Part shown: positions 1 through 6,339 of the stretch, one piece after another
Layout: every line of letters starts with the position of its first letter
How positions within the stretch are numbered: position 1 is the stretch's first letter
From: Lichenihabitans sp033947565
GTDB lineage: Bacteria > Pseudomonadota > Alphaproteobacteria > Rhizobiales > Beijerinckiaceae
Length of the DNA: 8,908 bases
Assembly (NCBI RefSeq): GCF_033947565.1
Contig: NZ_JARPVX010000114.1
Location: 1 to 8,908 of the forward strand
Direction: 5' to 3'
Notes under the pieces: model-generated
Databases searched by the model: none
What the model saw: only the letters and a program-made list of their open reading frames with translations
Told to the model about the DNA's origin: nothing
Position numbers and translations under genes: made by a program

Positions 1-5
1 GGTCG

Positions 6-392
6 ATGCGGGTTGAGGTTCTGAGCGGGGTGGAGCGTCGGCGTCAGTGGTCGGACGACGAGAAGGCCCGGATCGTCGAGGAGAAGCTCATTCCGGGTGC
101 GAAGGTAGCGGATGTGGCCCGGCGTAATGCGGTGAGCGCCAGCCTGGTGTTCGGGTGGCGTCGGTTGGCGCGCGAGGGGTTGTTGGGACGAGGCGTACCA
201 GCCCTCATGCCGGTCGAGATTGTCGCGTCGCTTACAGCACTGCCGACGCCCTCGCCGTCCGCGGCACCACGTCCGAGGCGATCGGCGGGTCTGATCGAGA
301 TCGAGCTGTCGCAGGGACGCCGCCTTCGGGTTGGCCGCGATGTCGACGGTGACGCGCTGCGGCGCGTCCTTGATGCGCTGGATCGTCGGTGA
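6..392 (+). CDS. tnpA: IS66-family accessory protein TnpA (helix-turn-helix)
   Basis: This gene encodes a 128-residue protein of the type found as the first gene of IS66 elements. Residues about 14-57 form a transposase-type helix-turn-helix region (WSDDEKARIVEE, then ADVARRNAVSASLVFGWRR), which is expected to bind the element's DNA. A proline/alanine-rich linker follows (about residues 78-92), and then a short conserved C-terminal module with IEIELSQGRRLRVG. The length is normal for the family. The ATG at 6 is taken as the start because the family's proteins begin just before the helix-turn-helix, but too little upstream sequence is present to judge a ribosome binding site. Its stop codon overlaps the GTG start of tnpB by four bases, which suggests translational coupling. 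In IS66 elements this protein is needed for transposition, but its exact role is not settled. Confidence 0.85.
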   Translation: MRVEVLSGVERRRQWSDDEKARIVEEKLIPGAKVADVARRNAVSASLVFGWRRLAREGLLGRGVPALMPVEIVASLTALPTPSPSAAPRPRRSAGLIEIELSQGRRLRVGRDVDGDALRRVLDALDRR

Positions 393-736
393 TCCCGCTG
401 CCAGGCGGCGCCAAGGTGTGGCTGGCGACCGGCCACACCGACATGCGCAAGGGGATTGGGGGGCTGTCGCTGCTGGTGCAGGAGGTCCTCGGGCGAGATC
501 CGTTCTGCGGTCACCTGTTCGTCATTCGGGGTCGCCGATCCGACCTGATCAAGATCGTCTGGCATGACGGCCAAGGCGGCTGTCTGTTCATGAAGCGGCT
601 GGATCGGGGCCGCTTCATCTGGCCGTCGGCGAGCGGCGGGGCGATCTTCATCACTATGGCGCAGCTTGCCTATCTCACGGAAGGCATCGACTGGAGGAAC
701 CCGCAGCAGACCTGGCGTCCATCCCAAGCTGGATAG
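389..736 (+). CDS. tnpB: IS66-family accessory protein TnpB
   Basis: The gene encodes 115 residues, the usual full length for the IS66 TnpB (Orf2) family. Recognisable family features run in order: an N-terminal PLPGGAKVWLATGHTDMRKG segment, GLSLLVQEVLGRDP, GHLFVIRGRRSDLIKIVWHD, and the C-terminal FMKRLDRGRFIWP followed by ITMAQLAYLTEGIDW. The start is the GTG at 389, inside a GTGA overlap with the end of tnpA. Starting there keeps the whole conserved N-terminus, so coupled translation is likely. The protein has no known enzymatic activity and is required for transposition in studied IS66 elements. It is not the RNA-guided nuclease TnpB of IS200/IS605, which only shares the name. The reading frame is undamaged, although the neighbouring transposase gene is broken. 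Confidence 0.88.
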   Translation: MIPLPGGAKVWLATGHTDMRKGIGGLSLLVQEVLGRDPFCGHLFVIRGRRSDLIKIVWHDGQGGCLFMKRLDRGRFIWPSASGGAIFITMAQLAYLTEGIDWRNPQQTWRPSQAG

Positions 737-779
737 TAATAAGGCTTGCTGCGGCAGACGGTTGTGATCTGATCGCGGT

Positions 780-1000
780 GTGACGACACCCGCTGATCCG
801 CTTCCGTCCGACCTCGCTGGCGCTCATGCGCTGATCGTGTCGCTGCGCAGCGAAGCCCTGATCCGGCGGTTAGAGTCCGAGAAGCTGATGTTCCCTGATC
901 GCCAAGCTGCGCCGGGAACAGTACGGCCCGTCGTCCGAGCGCGGCAAGCTGCTTGTCGAGCAGCTCGAACTGGCCATCGCCGACATCGAGGAAAGCCAGG
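780..1000 (+). pseudogene. tnpC: IS66 transposase TnpC, frameshifted 5' fragment
   Basis: From a GTG at 780, 44 bases after tnpB, the frame reads like the N-terminus of an IS66 transposase: LPSDLAGAHALIVSLRSEAL, then RRLESEKLMF, a leucine-rich coiled-coil region. At 893-895 an extra C seems to have been inserted. Leaving out one C continues the protein in the next frame from 895 as LIAKLRREQYGPSSERGKLL and then VEQLELAIADIEESQ, the conserved block that follows the coiled coil in this family. Family character ends near 1000. The open frame runs on to a TAG at 1150-1152 with unrelated residues. A full TnpC is around 500 residues, so the zinc-finger-like segment and DDE catalytic domain are absent. 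The gene is non-functional as read. The frameshift would be a sequencing error only if reads disagree, but the truncation stands regardless. Confidence 0.78.
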
Positions 1001-1320
1001 GGGTGTGGAAACGCTCGCAACATCGACCCCACGCTATGCCGGCCTACCCAACTGCTAAAGCTTGGCTTTCCGCATTTGATGGGGGTCACACGTCGCGCGA
1101 AGAACGACACCTTGTCAATCGCGAATACCTTTGCATTTCCAATCATCTATAGGGTACTTAGCCGGGGTCAGTGTTGACCGCGTTTTCACACCCGCGCCAC
1201 GAACTGGCTGAAGCGCCTGTCCTCGAGCGGCTTCATGACGCTGTTGAACCGGAGGCATGGAACCGTGCAGTCCGTGTCGGACGTCGCAACGCTCATGCCC
1301 GCGTCACCACTCGCTCGGGG

Positions 1321-1342
1321 GAGAAGGTCCGCGGACCTTCTC
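1321..1342. repeat. Perfect 22-bp palindrome
   Basis: The sequence reads GAGAAGGTCCG followed directly by its exact reverse complement, with no loop. Such a perfect two-fold symmetric site could bind a dimeric protein (operator, resolvase-like site) or could mark two inverted-repeat ends joined head to head. No T-run follows on either side, so it is not a terminator. No neighbouring gene indicates which reading is right. Confidence 0.55.
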
Positions 1343-1818
1343 GATCCAGTTGACCTCGACCTGTTTGAGGGCACCCACGGCCATCGGACCGTCGGGAATC
1401 ACGTGCCTCGTTCGGAGCGTCCGCCGTAGTGAGCTGACCCGGGTGAGAGGCATACCGAGGTCTTCGGAGGCGTGACGCTCGGCCACCCCGTGGAGGAGTT
1501 ACTAGGACTGGTCCCCCTTCCGCGCGGAGTTCACCACCTTTTCGACGGACTCCGCGATGGTCTTCGCTTTCGCGAGACGGGCCTCCGCGGAAAGACCGGG
1601 CATTCTGTCATGCTCCGCATCTCGATCGACGGAACCGCGATGTTCTCCGCCGGAGGGTACCGGCGTCTCCGCGGCGCAGGCAGATGCTCCATGACGGATG
1701 GCTCTATGGAGTTCGTCACGCGCCGCGGCACGCAACTGCAGCTGACGCTGTGCGTCCGGCATTGGCTACCGCAGGGGGTCAGAGGGTTCAGAAGTCTGCA
1801 GCAACGAACGGCGACCAT

Positions 1819-1857
1819 AAAAAAAAGCGCCGCATTCTGAGGTGCTTACGCAATGCG
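1819..1857 (-). terminator. Candidate intrinsic terminator downstream of the tRNA-Pro remnant
   Basis: Read on the minus strand, CGCATT (1857-1852) can pair with AATGCG (1836-1831) around a 15-base loop. GCGC and then eight Ts (1826-1819) follow. The stem is short, the loop is large and four bases separate stem from T-run, so this is a weak terminator by structure. Its place seven bases after the CCA end of the tRNA remnant on the same strand supports it. Confidence 0.4.
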
Positions 1858-1864
1858 AACACGA

Positions 1865-1916
1865 TGGTCGGGTAAGTTCCCAAAACTATCGCGCTACCAG
1901 GCTGCGCTATACCCCG
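1865..1916 (-). pseudogene. tRNA-Pro(TGG) pseudogene lacking the T-arm
   Basis: On the minus strand, starting at 1916, the sequence matches the layout of a tRNA-Pro. It has a 5' acceptor strand CGGGGTA, TA, a D-arm with GCGC stems around AGCCTGGTA, and an anticodon loop TTTGGGA with anticodon TGG (proline). A first base C with 3' GACCA is typical of bacterial tRNA-Pro. After the first three bases of the 3' anticodon strand (ACT) the sequence passes straight to TACCCGACCA, which looks like the acceptor 3' strand with discriminator A and an encoded CCA, one C short. The variable loop and T-arm are gone, so the remnant is 52 bases long, about 25 shorter than a normal tRNA. No GTTCGAAT-type T-loop is found nearby. 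It is almost certainly non-functional. The identification rests on pattern reading rather than a covariance-model score. Confidence 0.6.
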
Positions 1917-2139
1917 ATCTTTCACGCCGCGCCGTCTCGCAACGCCGGCGCGGCAGAGCCTTCGGCTCCCGTGTTGCCACCGGACCCGTATATGGGCGAC
2001 GCTGGGCGCGGGCAAGCGGCGAATGCTCACGTGAACGCGATGGCGGGTGGCTTGGCATTGCCAAACCGGGCGCCTCGCCGGATACCAGTCCCGTCATTCC
2101 GGTCGAAACCATCCTCGAACGACGCGAAGGCACCGAGGC
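1917..2139. other. Intergenic region upstream of the amaA-type gene
   Basis: These 223 bases separate the tRNA remnant from the FAD oxidase gene. Open frames crossing the region on both strands are read-through extensions and lack family resemblance. The promoter of the downstream gene pair must lie here unless transcription enters from farther left. No clear -35/-10 pair stands out. The only notable site is the small symmetric element at 2052-2064, and a ribosome binding site lies at 2126-2130. Confidence 0.5.
2052..2064. promoter_or_regulatory. Candidate operator (TTGGC-N3-GCCAA dyad)
   Basis: A perfect dyad of 5-base arms around three bases lies 75 bases upstream of the FAD oxidase start. 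It also fits the loose T-N11-A pattern bound by LysR-type regulators. In Pseudomonas putida the comparable pipecolate genes lie beside a LysR-type regulator gene, which makes an operator plausible. No regulator gene is present in this window, and short dyads of this kind occur by chance. Confidence 0.25.
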
Positions 2140-3423
2140 ATGAAGGGCGATCCGCGCAGTCACGGCCTTTGGGAACGATCGGCGCCGCCCGCGCCCGACA
2201 TGGTGCCGCTGTCGGGCGACGCCGTGGCCGATGTGGCGGTCGTCGGGGCCGGGTTCACGGGCTGCTCGGCGGCGCTCCACCTGGCCGAGGGCGGCGCCAG
2301 CGTGGCGGTACTCGAGGCCGCGGAGGTCGGCTTCGGCGGCTCGGGACGCAACGTCGGCCTCGTCAACGCCGGCCTGTGGGTGATGCCCGACGACCTGTCG
2401 GGCGCACTCGGAGAGCCCTACGGATCGCGGCTGCTGGCAGCGCTCGGCGATGGGCCGCGCGTCGTGTTCGACCTCGTCGAGCGGCACGGCATCGCCTGCG
2501 AGGCCGAGCGGCAGGGCACGCTGCATTGCGCCGTCGGACAGAAGGGCAGCCGCGAACTGGCCGAACGCGCCCGCCAATGGCAGGCCCGGGGCGCGCCCGT
2601 GCGGCTGCTCGACGCGGAGGAGACCGCCCGCAAGGTCGGCACGACCGCCTATGCGGCCTCCCTGCTTGATGCGCGCGCCGGCACCATCCAGCCGCTCGCC
2701 TATGCGCGCGGCCTCGCGGCCGCCGCCATCGCGGCCGGTGCCCACATCCACACCGGCAGCCCGGTCGTGGCCGCCACCGACGAGGGCACGACCTGGCGGC
2801 TGCAGACACCCGACGGCACCCTACGGGCGCGATCCGTGATCGTGGCCACCAACGCCTATACGAACGGGGTCTGGCCCGTGCTGCGGTCCGAACTCGTTCA
2901 CCTGCCTTATTTCAACATGGCCACGCGACCGCTGAGCGACAACCTGCGCCGCTCCATCCTGCCGGAGCGCCAGGGCGTGTGGGACACGCGTGACGTGTTG
3001 AGCTCGTTCCGCTTCGACCGGGCCGGCCGGCTGGTGTTCGGCAGCGTCGGGGCGCTCGACGGCCTTGGCCTCGCTATCCACCGTGCCTGGGGCCGGCGCG
3101 CCCTGGCAAAGCTGTTCCCACAGCTCGCCGGCATCCCGTTCGAGACGGAATGGTACGGCAGTATCGGCATGACCGAGAACAGTTTGCCGCGCTTCCACCG
3201 GCTCGGCCGCGACGTGGTGTCGTTCAGCGGCTACAACGGCCGCGGCATCGCGCCCGGCACCGTGTTCGGTCGCTGCCTGGCGCAACTGCTGCTCGGCACC
3301 CTGCGTGAGGACGCGCTGCCGCTGCCCGTCACCGACCCGGCGCCCGCGCCCCGCCGTCGGCTGCGGGAAGCCGCCTACGAGCTCGGGGCGCAGGTGGCCC
3401 ATTTCGCAGACGCCCGTTTCTGA
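2140..3423 (+). CDS. amaA: FAD-dependent amine/imino-acid oxidase, probable L-pipecolate oxidase
   Basis: The 427-residue protein belongs to the DAO (D-amino-acid oxidase-like) family of FAD enzymes. An FAD-binding Rossmann motif, VVGAGFTGCSAALHLAEGG, covers residues 34-52, with the ribose-binding glutamate at E59 (VLEA). The family's GGSGRN block and C-terminal GYNGRGIAPGTVFGR block are both present. The ATG at 2140 is chosen because GAAGG lies nine bases upstream (2126-2130) and about 33 residues precede the nucleotide-binding strand, as usual. The stop is 15 bases before an ALDH7-type dehydrogenase gene. That pairing is the amaA-amaB arrangement known from Pseudomonas, where the oxidase converts L-pipecolate to piperideine-6-carboxylate in lysine breakdown. 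The sequence alone does not fix the substrate: gamma-glutamylputrescine oxidase and other DAO enzymes look alike. The family is certain, and the pipecolate assignment is inferred mainly from the partner gene. Confidence 0.85.
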   Translation: MKGDPRSHGLWERSAPPAPDMVPLSGDAVADVAVVGAGFTGCSAALHLAEGGASVAVLEAAEVGFGGSGRNVGLVNAGLWVMPDDLSGALGEPYGSRLLAALGDGPRVVFDLVERHGIACEAERQGTLHCAVGQKGSRELAERARQWQARGAPVRLLDAEETARKVGTTAYAASLLDARAGTIQPLAYARGLAAAAIAAGAHIHTGSPVVAATDEGTTWRLQTPDGTLRARSVIVATNAYTNGVWPVLRSELVHLPYFNMATRPLSDNLRRSILPERQGVWDTRDVLSSFRFDRAGRLVFGSVGALDGLGLAIHRAWGRRALAKLFPQLAGIPFETEWYGSIGMTENSLPRFHRLGRDVVSFSGYNGRGIAPGTVFGRCLAQLLLGTLREDALPLPVTDPAPAPRRRLREAAYELGAQVAHFADARF

Positions 3424-3438
3424 CCCTGAAGGAAAGCC

Positions 3439-4983
3439 ATGACCGATACCGCCCCCCGCCTCGCCGACGAGGCCCGGTCCATCCTGGCGGATCTCGGCGT
3501 GCCCGAGGCCCGCTATTCCGGCGGCGACCTCGCCGTGATGTCCCCGGTCGACGGCAGCGCATTGGCCCGGATGCCGACGCTGTCGCCCGATGAGGTTGCT
3601 GTCGCCATCGGGCGCGCCGCGGCTGCCTTTCAGGCCTGGCGCAGCGTGCCGGCGCCGCGCCGCGGCGAGTTGGTGCGGCTGCTCGGCGCCGAACTCCGAA
3701 CCCACAAGGATGCGCTCGGCCGGCTGGTCAGCCTGGAGGTCGGCAAGTCACCCTCCGAAGGTCTCGGCGAGGTGCAGGAGATGATCGACATCTGCGATTT
3801 CGCGGTCGGCCTGTCGCGCCAGCTTTACGGGCTCGCGATCCCGTCCGAGCGGCCGGACCATCGCCTCACCGAGCAATGGCATCCGATCGGCGTCGTCGGC
3901 ATTATCTCGGCCTTTAATTTCCCGGTAGCGGTGTGGTCCTGGAACGCCGCCCTGGCGCTCGTATGCGGCGATGCCGTGGTGTGGAAACCCTCCGAAAAGA
4001 CACCGTTGACCGCGCTCGCCACCCAGGCGCTGTTCGACAAGGCGGCGGCAGCCTTCGGCGGCGTGCCGGACGGCCTGTCGACGTTGTTGATCGGCGGCCG
4101 CGAGGTCGGCGCCGCGCTGGTAAACGATCCCCGCGTGCCGGTGGTGTCGGCCACGGGATCGACCCGCATGGGTCGCACCGTCGGCGAGCATCTGGCGCGC
4201 CGCTTCGCCCGCGGCATCCTCGAACTCGGCGGCAACAACGCCTCGATCGTCACGCCTTCGGCCGACCTCGCCATGACGTTGCGGGCCGTGGCGTTCGGCG
4301 CCATGGGCACGGCCGGCCAGCGCTGCACCACCTTGCGGCGCCTCATCGTGCATGCCGACGTTTACGACGCGCTCGTGCCGCGTCTGGCCAAGGTCTACGA
4401 CACCATCTCGGTCGGCAACCCGCTGTCGAGCGATGTTCTTGTGGGGCCGCTGATCGACGGTGGCGCCTTCGCGGCCATGGAGGCGGCGCTCGCGGCCGCC
4501 AAGGCCGCCGGCGGCACCGTGCATGGCGGCGGCCGGGTCGACATCAACGGTCCCGCCTCGTTCTATGTGCGGCCGGCGCTGGTCGAGATGCCGGGCCAGG
4601 TCGGACCGGTGCTGGAGGAAACCTTCGCGCCGATCCTTTACGTGCTGAAATACCATGAGCTCGACGAGGCGATCGCGCTGCAGAACGGCGTCCCCCAGGG
4701 GCTGTCCTCCTCGATCTTCGGCACCGACCTCAGGGAAGTCGAACGCTTCCTGTCGGCCCAAGGCTCCGATTGCGGCATCGCCAACGTCAATATGGGCCCC
4801 TCGGGCGCCGAGATCGGCGGCGCCTTCGGGGGCGAAAAGGAAACCGGCGGCGGGCGCGAAAGCGGCTCGGACGCCTGGAAAGCCTATATGCGGCGGCAAA
4901 CCAATGCCGTGAACTACGGGCGCACCCTGCCGCTGGCCCAGGGCGTGCGGTTCGACGTGGACGACGGGTCGGCCCCGGCCTGA
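3439..4983 (+). CDS. amaB: Aldehyde dehydrogenase, ALDH7 family; probable L-2-aminoadipate-semialdehyde dehydrogenase
   Basis: The 514-residue protein is a full-length NAD(P)-dependent aldehyde dehydrogenase. Visible features are the oxyanion asparagine N160 in AFNFPV, the cofactor loop SATGSTRMGR (237-246), the general-base glutamate E262 in ELGGNNASIV, and the nucleophile C296 in GTAGQRCTTLRR. The arginine just before the cysteine matches the residue that anchors aminoadipate semialdehyde in human ALDH7A1. The C-terminal blocks GSDCGI, SGAEIGGAFGGEKETGGGRE and SGSDAWKAYMRR are distinctive of ALDH7 and match ALDH7A1 almost word for word. The expected reaction is oxidation of aminoadipate semialdehyde (in equilibrium with piperideine-6-carboxylate) to 2-aminoadipate in the cytoplasm. 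The ATG at 3439 has GAAGGA five bases upstream. The gene follows the FAD oxidase after 15 bases, so co-transcription is likely and the two enzymes catalyse successive steps. Confidence 0.92.
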   Translation: MTDTAPRLADEARSILADLGVPEARYSGGDLAVMSPVDGSALARMPTLSPDEVAVAIGRAAAAFQAWRSVPAPRRGELVRLLGAELRTHKDALGRLVSLEVGKSPSEGLGEVQEMIDICDFAVGLSRQLYGLAIPSERPDHRLTEQWHPIGVVGIISAFNFPVAVWSWNAALALVCGDAVVWKPSEKTPLTALATQALFDKAAAAFGGVPDGLSTLLIGGREVGAALVNDPRVPVVSATGSTRMGRTVGEHLARRFARGILELGGNNASIVTPSADLAMTLRAVAFGAMGTAGQRCTTLRRLIVHADVYDALVPRLAKVYDTISVGNPLSSDVLVGPLIDGGAFAAMEAALAAAKAAGGTVHGGGRVDINGPASFYVRPALVEMPGQVGPVLEETFAPILYVLKYHELDEAIALQNGVPQGLSSSIFGTDLREVERFLSAQGSDCGIANVNMGPSGAEIGGAFGGEKETGGGRESGSDAWKAYMRRQTNAVNYGRTLPLAQGVRFDVDDGSAPA

Positions 4984-5095
4984 CGCAAAGGTCTGCGGCG
5001 CGCCGCGAAGGACCAAGCGCCCTTCTGCAGCGTTGGAACGAGACGACGCCGGGCGGCATGGCCCGACGCCGGCCGAACCTGACAGGACCACGAAG
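4984..5095. other. Spacer between amaB-type gene and oxalate decarboxylase
   Basis: This 112-base gap has a 12-base palindrome GCGGCGCGCCGC (4995-5006), followed by a weak GAAGG/CCTTC hairpin with a 9-base loop (5007-5025). Neither is followed by a T-run, so termination here is uncertain. I see no convincing sigma-70 promoter. Whether oxdC is a separate unit or a distal gene of the amaAB transcript is open. Confidence 0.4.
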
Positions 5096-6328
5096 ATGAC
5101 CGACATGACGCGACGCGGCCTGATCGCCGCCACCACCGCGATGGGAGCCGGCGCCCTGATGACACCGGCCGCCGCAGCCCCCGCCGACCAGGGGGCCGCC
5201 ACGATGCGCGACGGCAAGGGGGCCGACATCCTCGGGCCGCGGAACCCGGAGCGCGAAGCCGAGGAGCCGTTCACCTTGGCGCCGCCCTCGACCGACCACG
5301 GCACAATGCCGAACCTGAAGTGGAGCTTCGCCGACAGCCACATGCGCCTCGAGGACGGCGGCTGGGCGCGTCAGACGACGGTGCGCGAGCTGCCGATCTC
5401 GAAAGCCATGGCCGGCGTCAACATGCGCCTGAAGGCCAATGTCGTCCGAGAAATGCATTGGCACAAGGAAGCCGAGTGGGCCTACATGCTGAAGGGCGTC
5501 GCCCGCGTGACTTCGGTCGACGCGCAAGGCCGGACCTTCGCGGAGGACATCGCGGAAGGCGACCTGTGGTACTTCCCGTCCGGCATTCCGCATTCGATCC
5601 AGGGGCTCGAGAATGCCCAGGCGGACGGTTGCGAGTTCCTGCTGGTGTTCGACGACGGCGCCTTTTCGGAAGACTCGACCTTTCTGATCTCCGACTGGCT
5701 CACCCATACGCCGCGCGACGTTCTGGCCAAGAACTTCGGCCTGCCGGAGCAGACCTTCGCGGCCCTGCCGAAGACCGAGCTCTACATCTTCCCCGGTCCG
5801 AAGCCCGGGCCGCTCGAGGGCGACCGCCTGGGCGGGGCCGGCCCGGTGCCGGACAGCTTCGCCTACCGAATGCTGAAGCAGGAGCCGATCCGCCTCAAGG
5901 GCGGCACGGTCCGCATCACCGACTCGACGGTGTTCAAGGCGTCCAAAACCATCGCGGCGGCGCTGGTCGAGCTCGAGCCGGGCGGCCTGCGCGAACTGCA
6001 CTGGCATCCGGCCGGCGACGAATGGCAATATTACATCGAAGGCCAGGGCCGCATGACGGTGTTCGGCTCGGAGTCGAAGGCCCGCACCTTCGACTATCGC
6101 GGCGGGGATGTCGGCTACGTGCCGTTCGCCATGGGCCATTACATCGAGAACACCGGCACGACGCCGCTGCGCTTCCTCGAAATGTTCCGCAGCCCCACCT
6201 ATTCGGACGTGTCGCTGGCGCAATGGATGGCGCTCACCCCGCACGCCCTGGTGGCGGCGCATCTGCGCGTCGACACATCGGTCATCGACGGCCTGACGAC
6301 GACCAAGCGGCTGGTGGTGCCGGGCTAA
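5096..6328 (+). CDS. oxdC: Oxalate decarboxylase, bicupin, Tat-exported
   Basis: The 410-residue protein has two cupin domains and matches Bacillus subtilis OxdC in layout. The N-terminal manganese site is H121, H123, E127 (HWHKEAE) with H166. The C-terminal site is H302, H304, E309 (HWHPAGDE) with H348. The active-site lid is SEDST at 191-195, with E192 in the place of the catalytic glutamate of OxdC. R118 and R299 match the conserved arginines before each site. The enzyme should convert oxalate to formate and CO2, using Mn and O2 as cofactors and consuming a proton. The N-terminus MTDMTRRGLIAATTAMGAGA is a twin-arginine signal with an alanine-rich end and a likely cut near APA-DQ (30/31), so export of the folded, metal-loaded enzyme is predicted. 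The ATG at 5096 has AGGA eight bases upstream; a start at 5105 would also keep the RR motif. An isofunctional oxalate oxidase is unlikely given the glutamate lid. Confidence 0.93.
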   Translation: MTDMTRRGLIAATTAMGAGALMTPAAAAPADQGAATMRDGKGADILGPRNPEREAEEPFTLAPPSTDHGTMPNLKWSFADSHMRLEDGGWARQTTVRELPISKAMAGVNMRLKANVVREMHWHKEAEWAYMLKGVARVTSVDAQGRTFAEDIAEGDLWYFPSGIPHSIQGLENAQADGCEFLLVFDDGAFSEDSTFLISDWLTHTPRDVLAKNFGLPEQTFAALPKTELYIFPGPKPGPLEGDRLGGAGPVPDSFAYRMLKQEPIRLKGGTVRITDSTVFKASKTIAAALVELEPGGLRELHWHPAGDEWQYYIEGQGRMTVFGSESKARTFDYRGGDVGYVPFAMGHYIENTGTTPLRFLEMFRSPTYSDVSLAQWMALTPHALVAAHLRVDTSVIDGLTTTKRLVVPG

Positions 6329-6339
6329 AAACCAAGGCG

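Larger units (their letters stand above)
1..1000 (+). mobile_element. IS66-family insertion sequence, decayed remnant
   Basis: Three consecutive plus-strand genes have the order and sizes of the IS66 family: a small helix-turn-helix protein (tnpA), the roughly 115-residue TnpB protein, and the start of the large DDE transposase gene tnpC. The first two are intact. The third carries a frameshift and stops resembling a transposase near position 1000, so most of tnpC and the right inverted repeat are missing. The left inverted repeat would lie upstream of the window and is not seen. The right boundary is approximate, placed where the tnpC-like reading frame loses family character. The element cannot transpose by itself as read here. 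Confidence 0.8.
1001..1864. other. Gene-poor stretch with no recognisable gene
   Basis: I recognise no gene in these 860 or so bases. Composition is less GC-rich than downstream, most visibly at about 1025-1165. Open frames on both strands are short (under about 125 codons), overlap one another, and lack good ribosome binding sites. Two minus-strand stretches look slightly protein-like: one of 86 codons ending at 1502 (C-terminal part SAEARLAKAKTIAESVEKVV) and one of 60 codons ending at 1304 (containing MAVGALKQVEVNWIEK). They may be fragments of decayed genes, but I cannot name a family. The segment contains a perfect palindrome at 1321-1342 and a minus-strand terminator-like element at 1819-1857. 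Its position between a broken IS66 element and a broken tRNA gene fits mobile-element debris. Confidence 0.4.

Noticed and set aside
1082..1186. GGGGTCA motifs (near 1082 and 1164) as ends of an IS21-like element
   Set aside because: The motif is short and the two copies are in the same orientation. No istA or istB gene lies between or beside them, so an element end cannot be supported.
1502..1762. An 86-codon minus-strand frame as a small gene
   Set aside because: There is no ribosome binding site before its ATG, I recognise no family, and two other frames overlap it. It is mentioned only as a possible gene fragment.
1873..1916. 5' half of tRNA-Pro as an attachment-site half left by an integrated island
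   Set aside because: The sequence after the anticodon loop quickly resumes tRNA 3'-end character (TACCCGACCA) and is followed by a terminator-like element, which fits an internal deletion better than an integration junction. No matching second half or integrase gene is visible.
1842..2669. A 275-codon plus-strand frame running from the tRNA remnant into the FAD oxidase gene
   Set aside because: It is out of frame with the clear FAD-binding motif and turns into arginine/glycine-rich shadow sequence inside the real gene.
3748..5343. A 531-codon minus-strand open frame opposite the ALDH7 gene
   Set aside because: The plus strand encodes a complete, family-matching dehydrogenase; the antisense frame shows only low-complexity basic and histidine-rich sequence.
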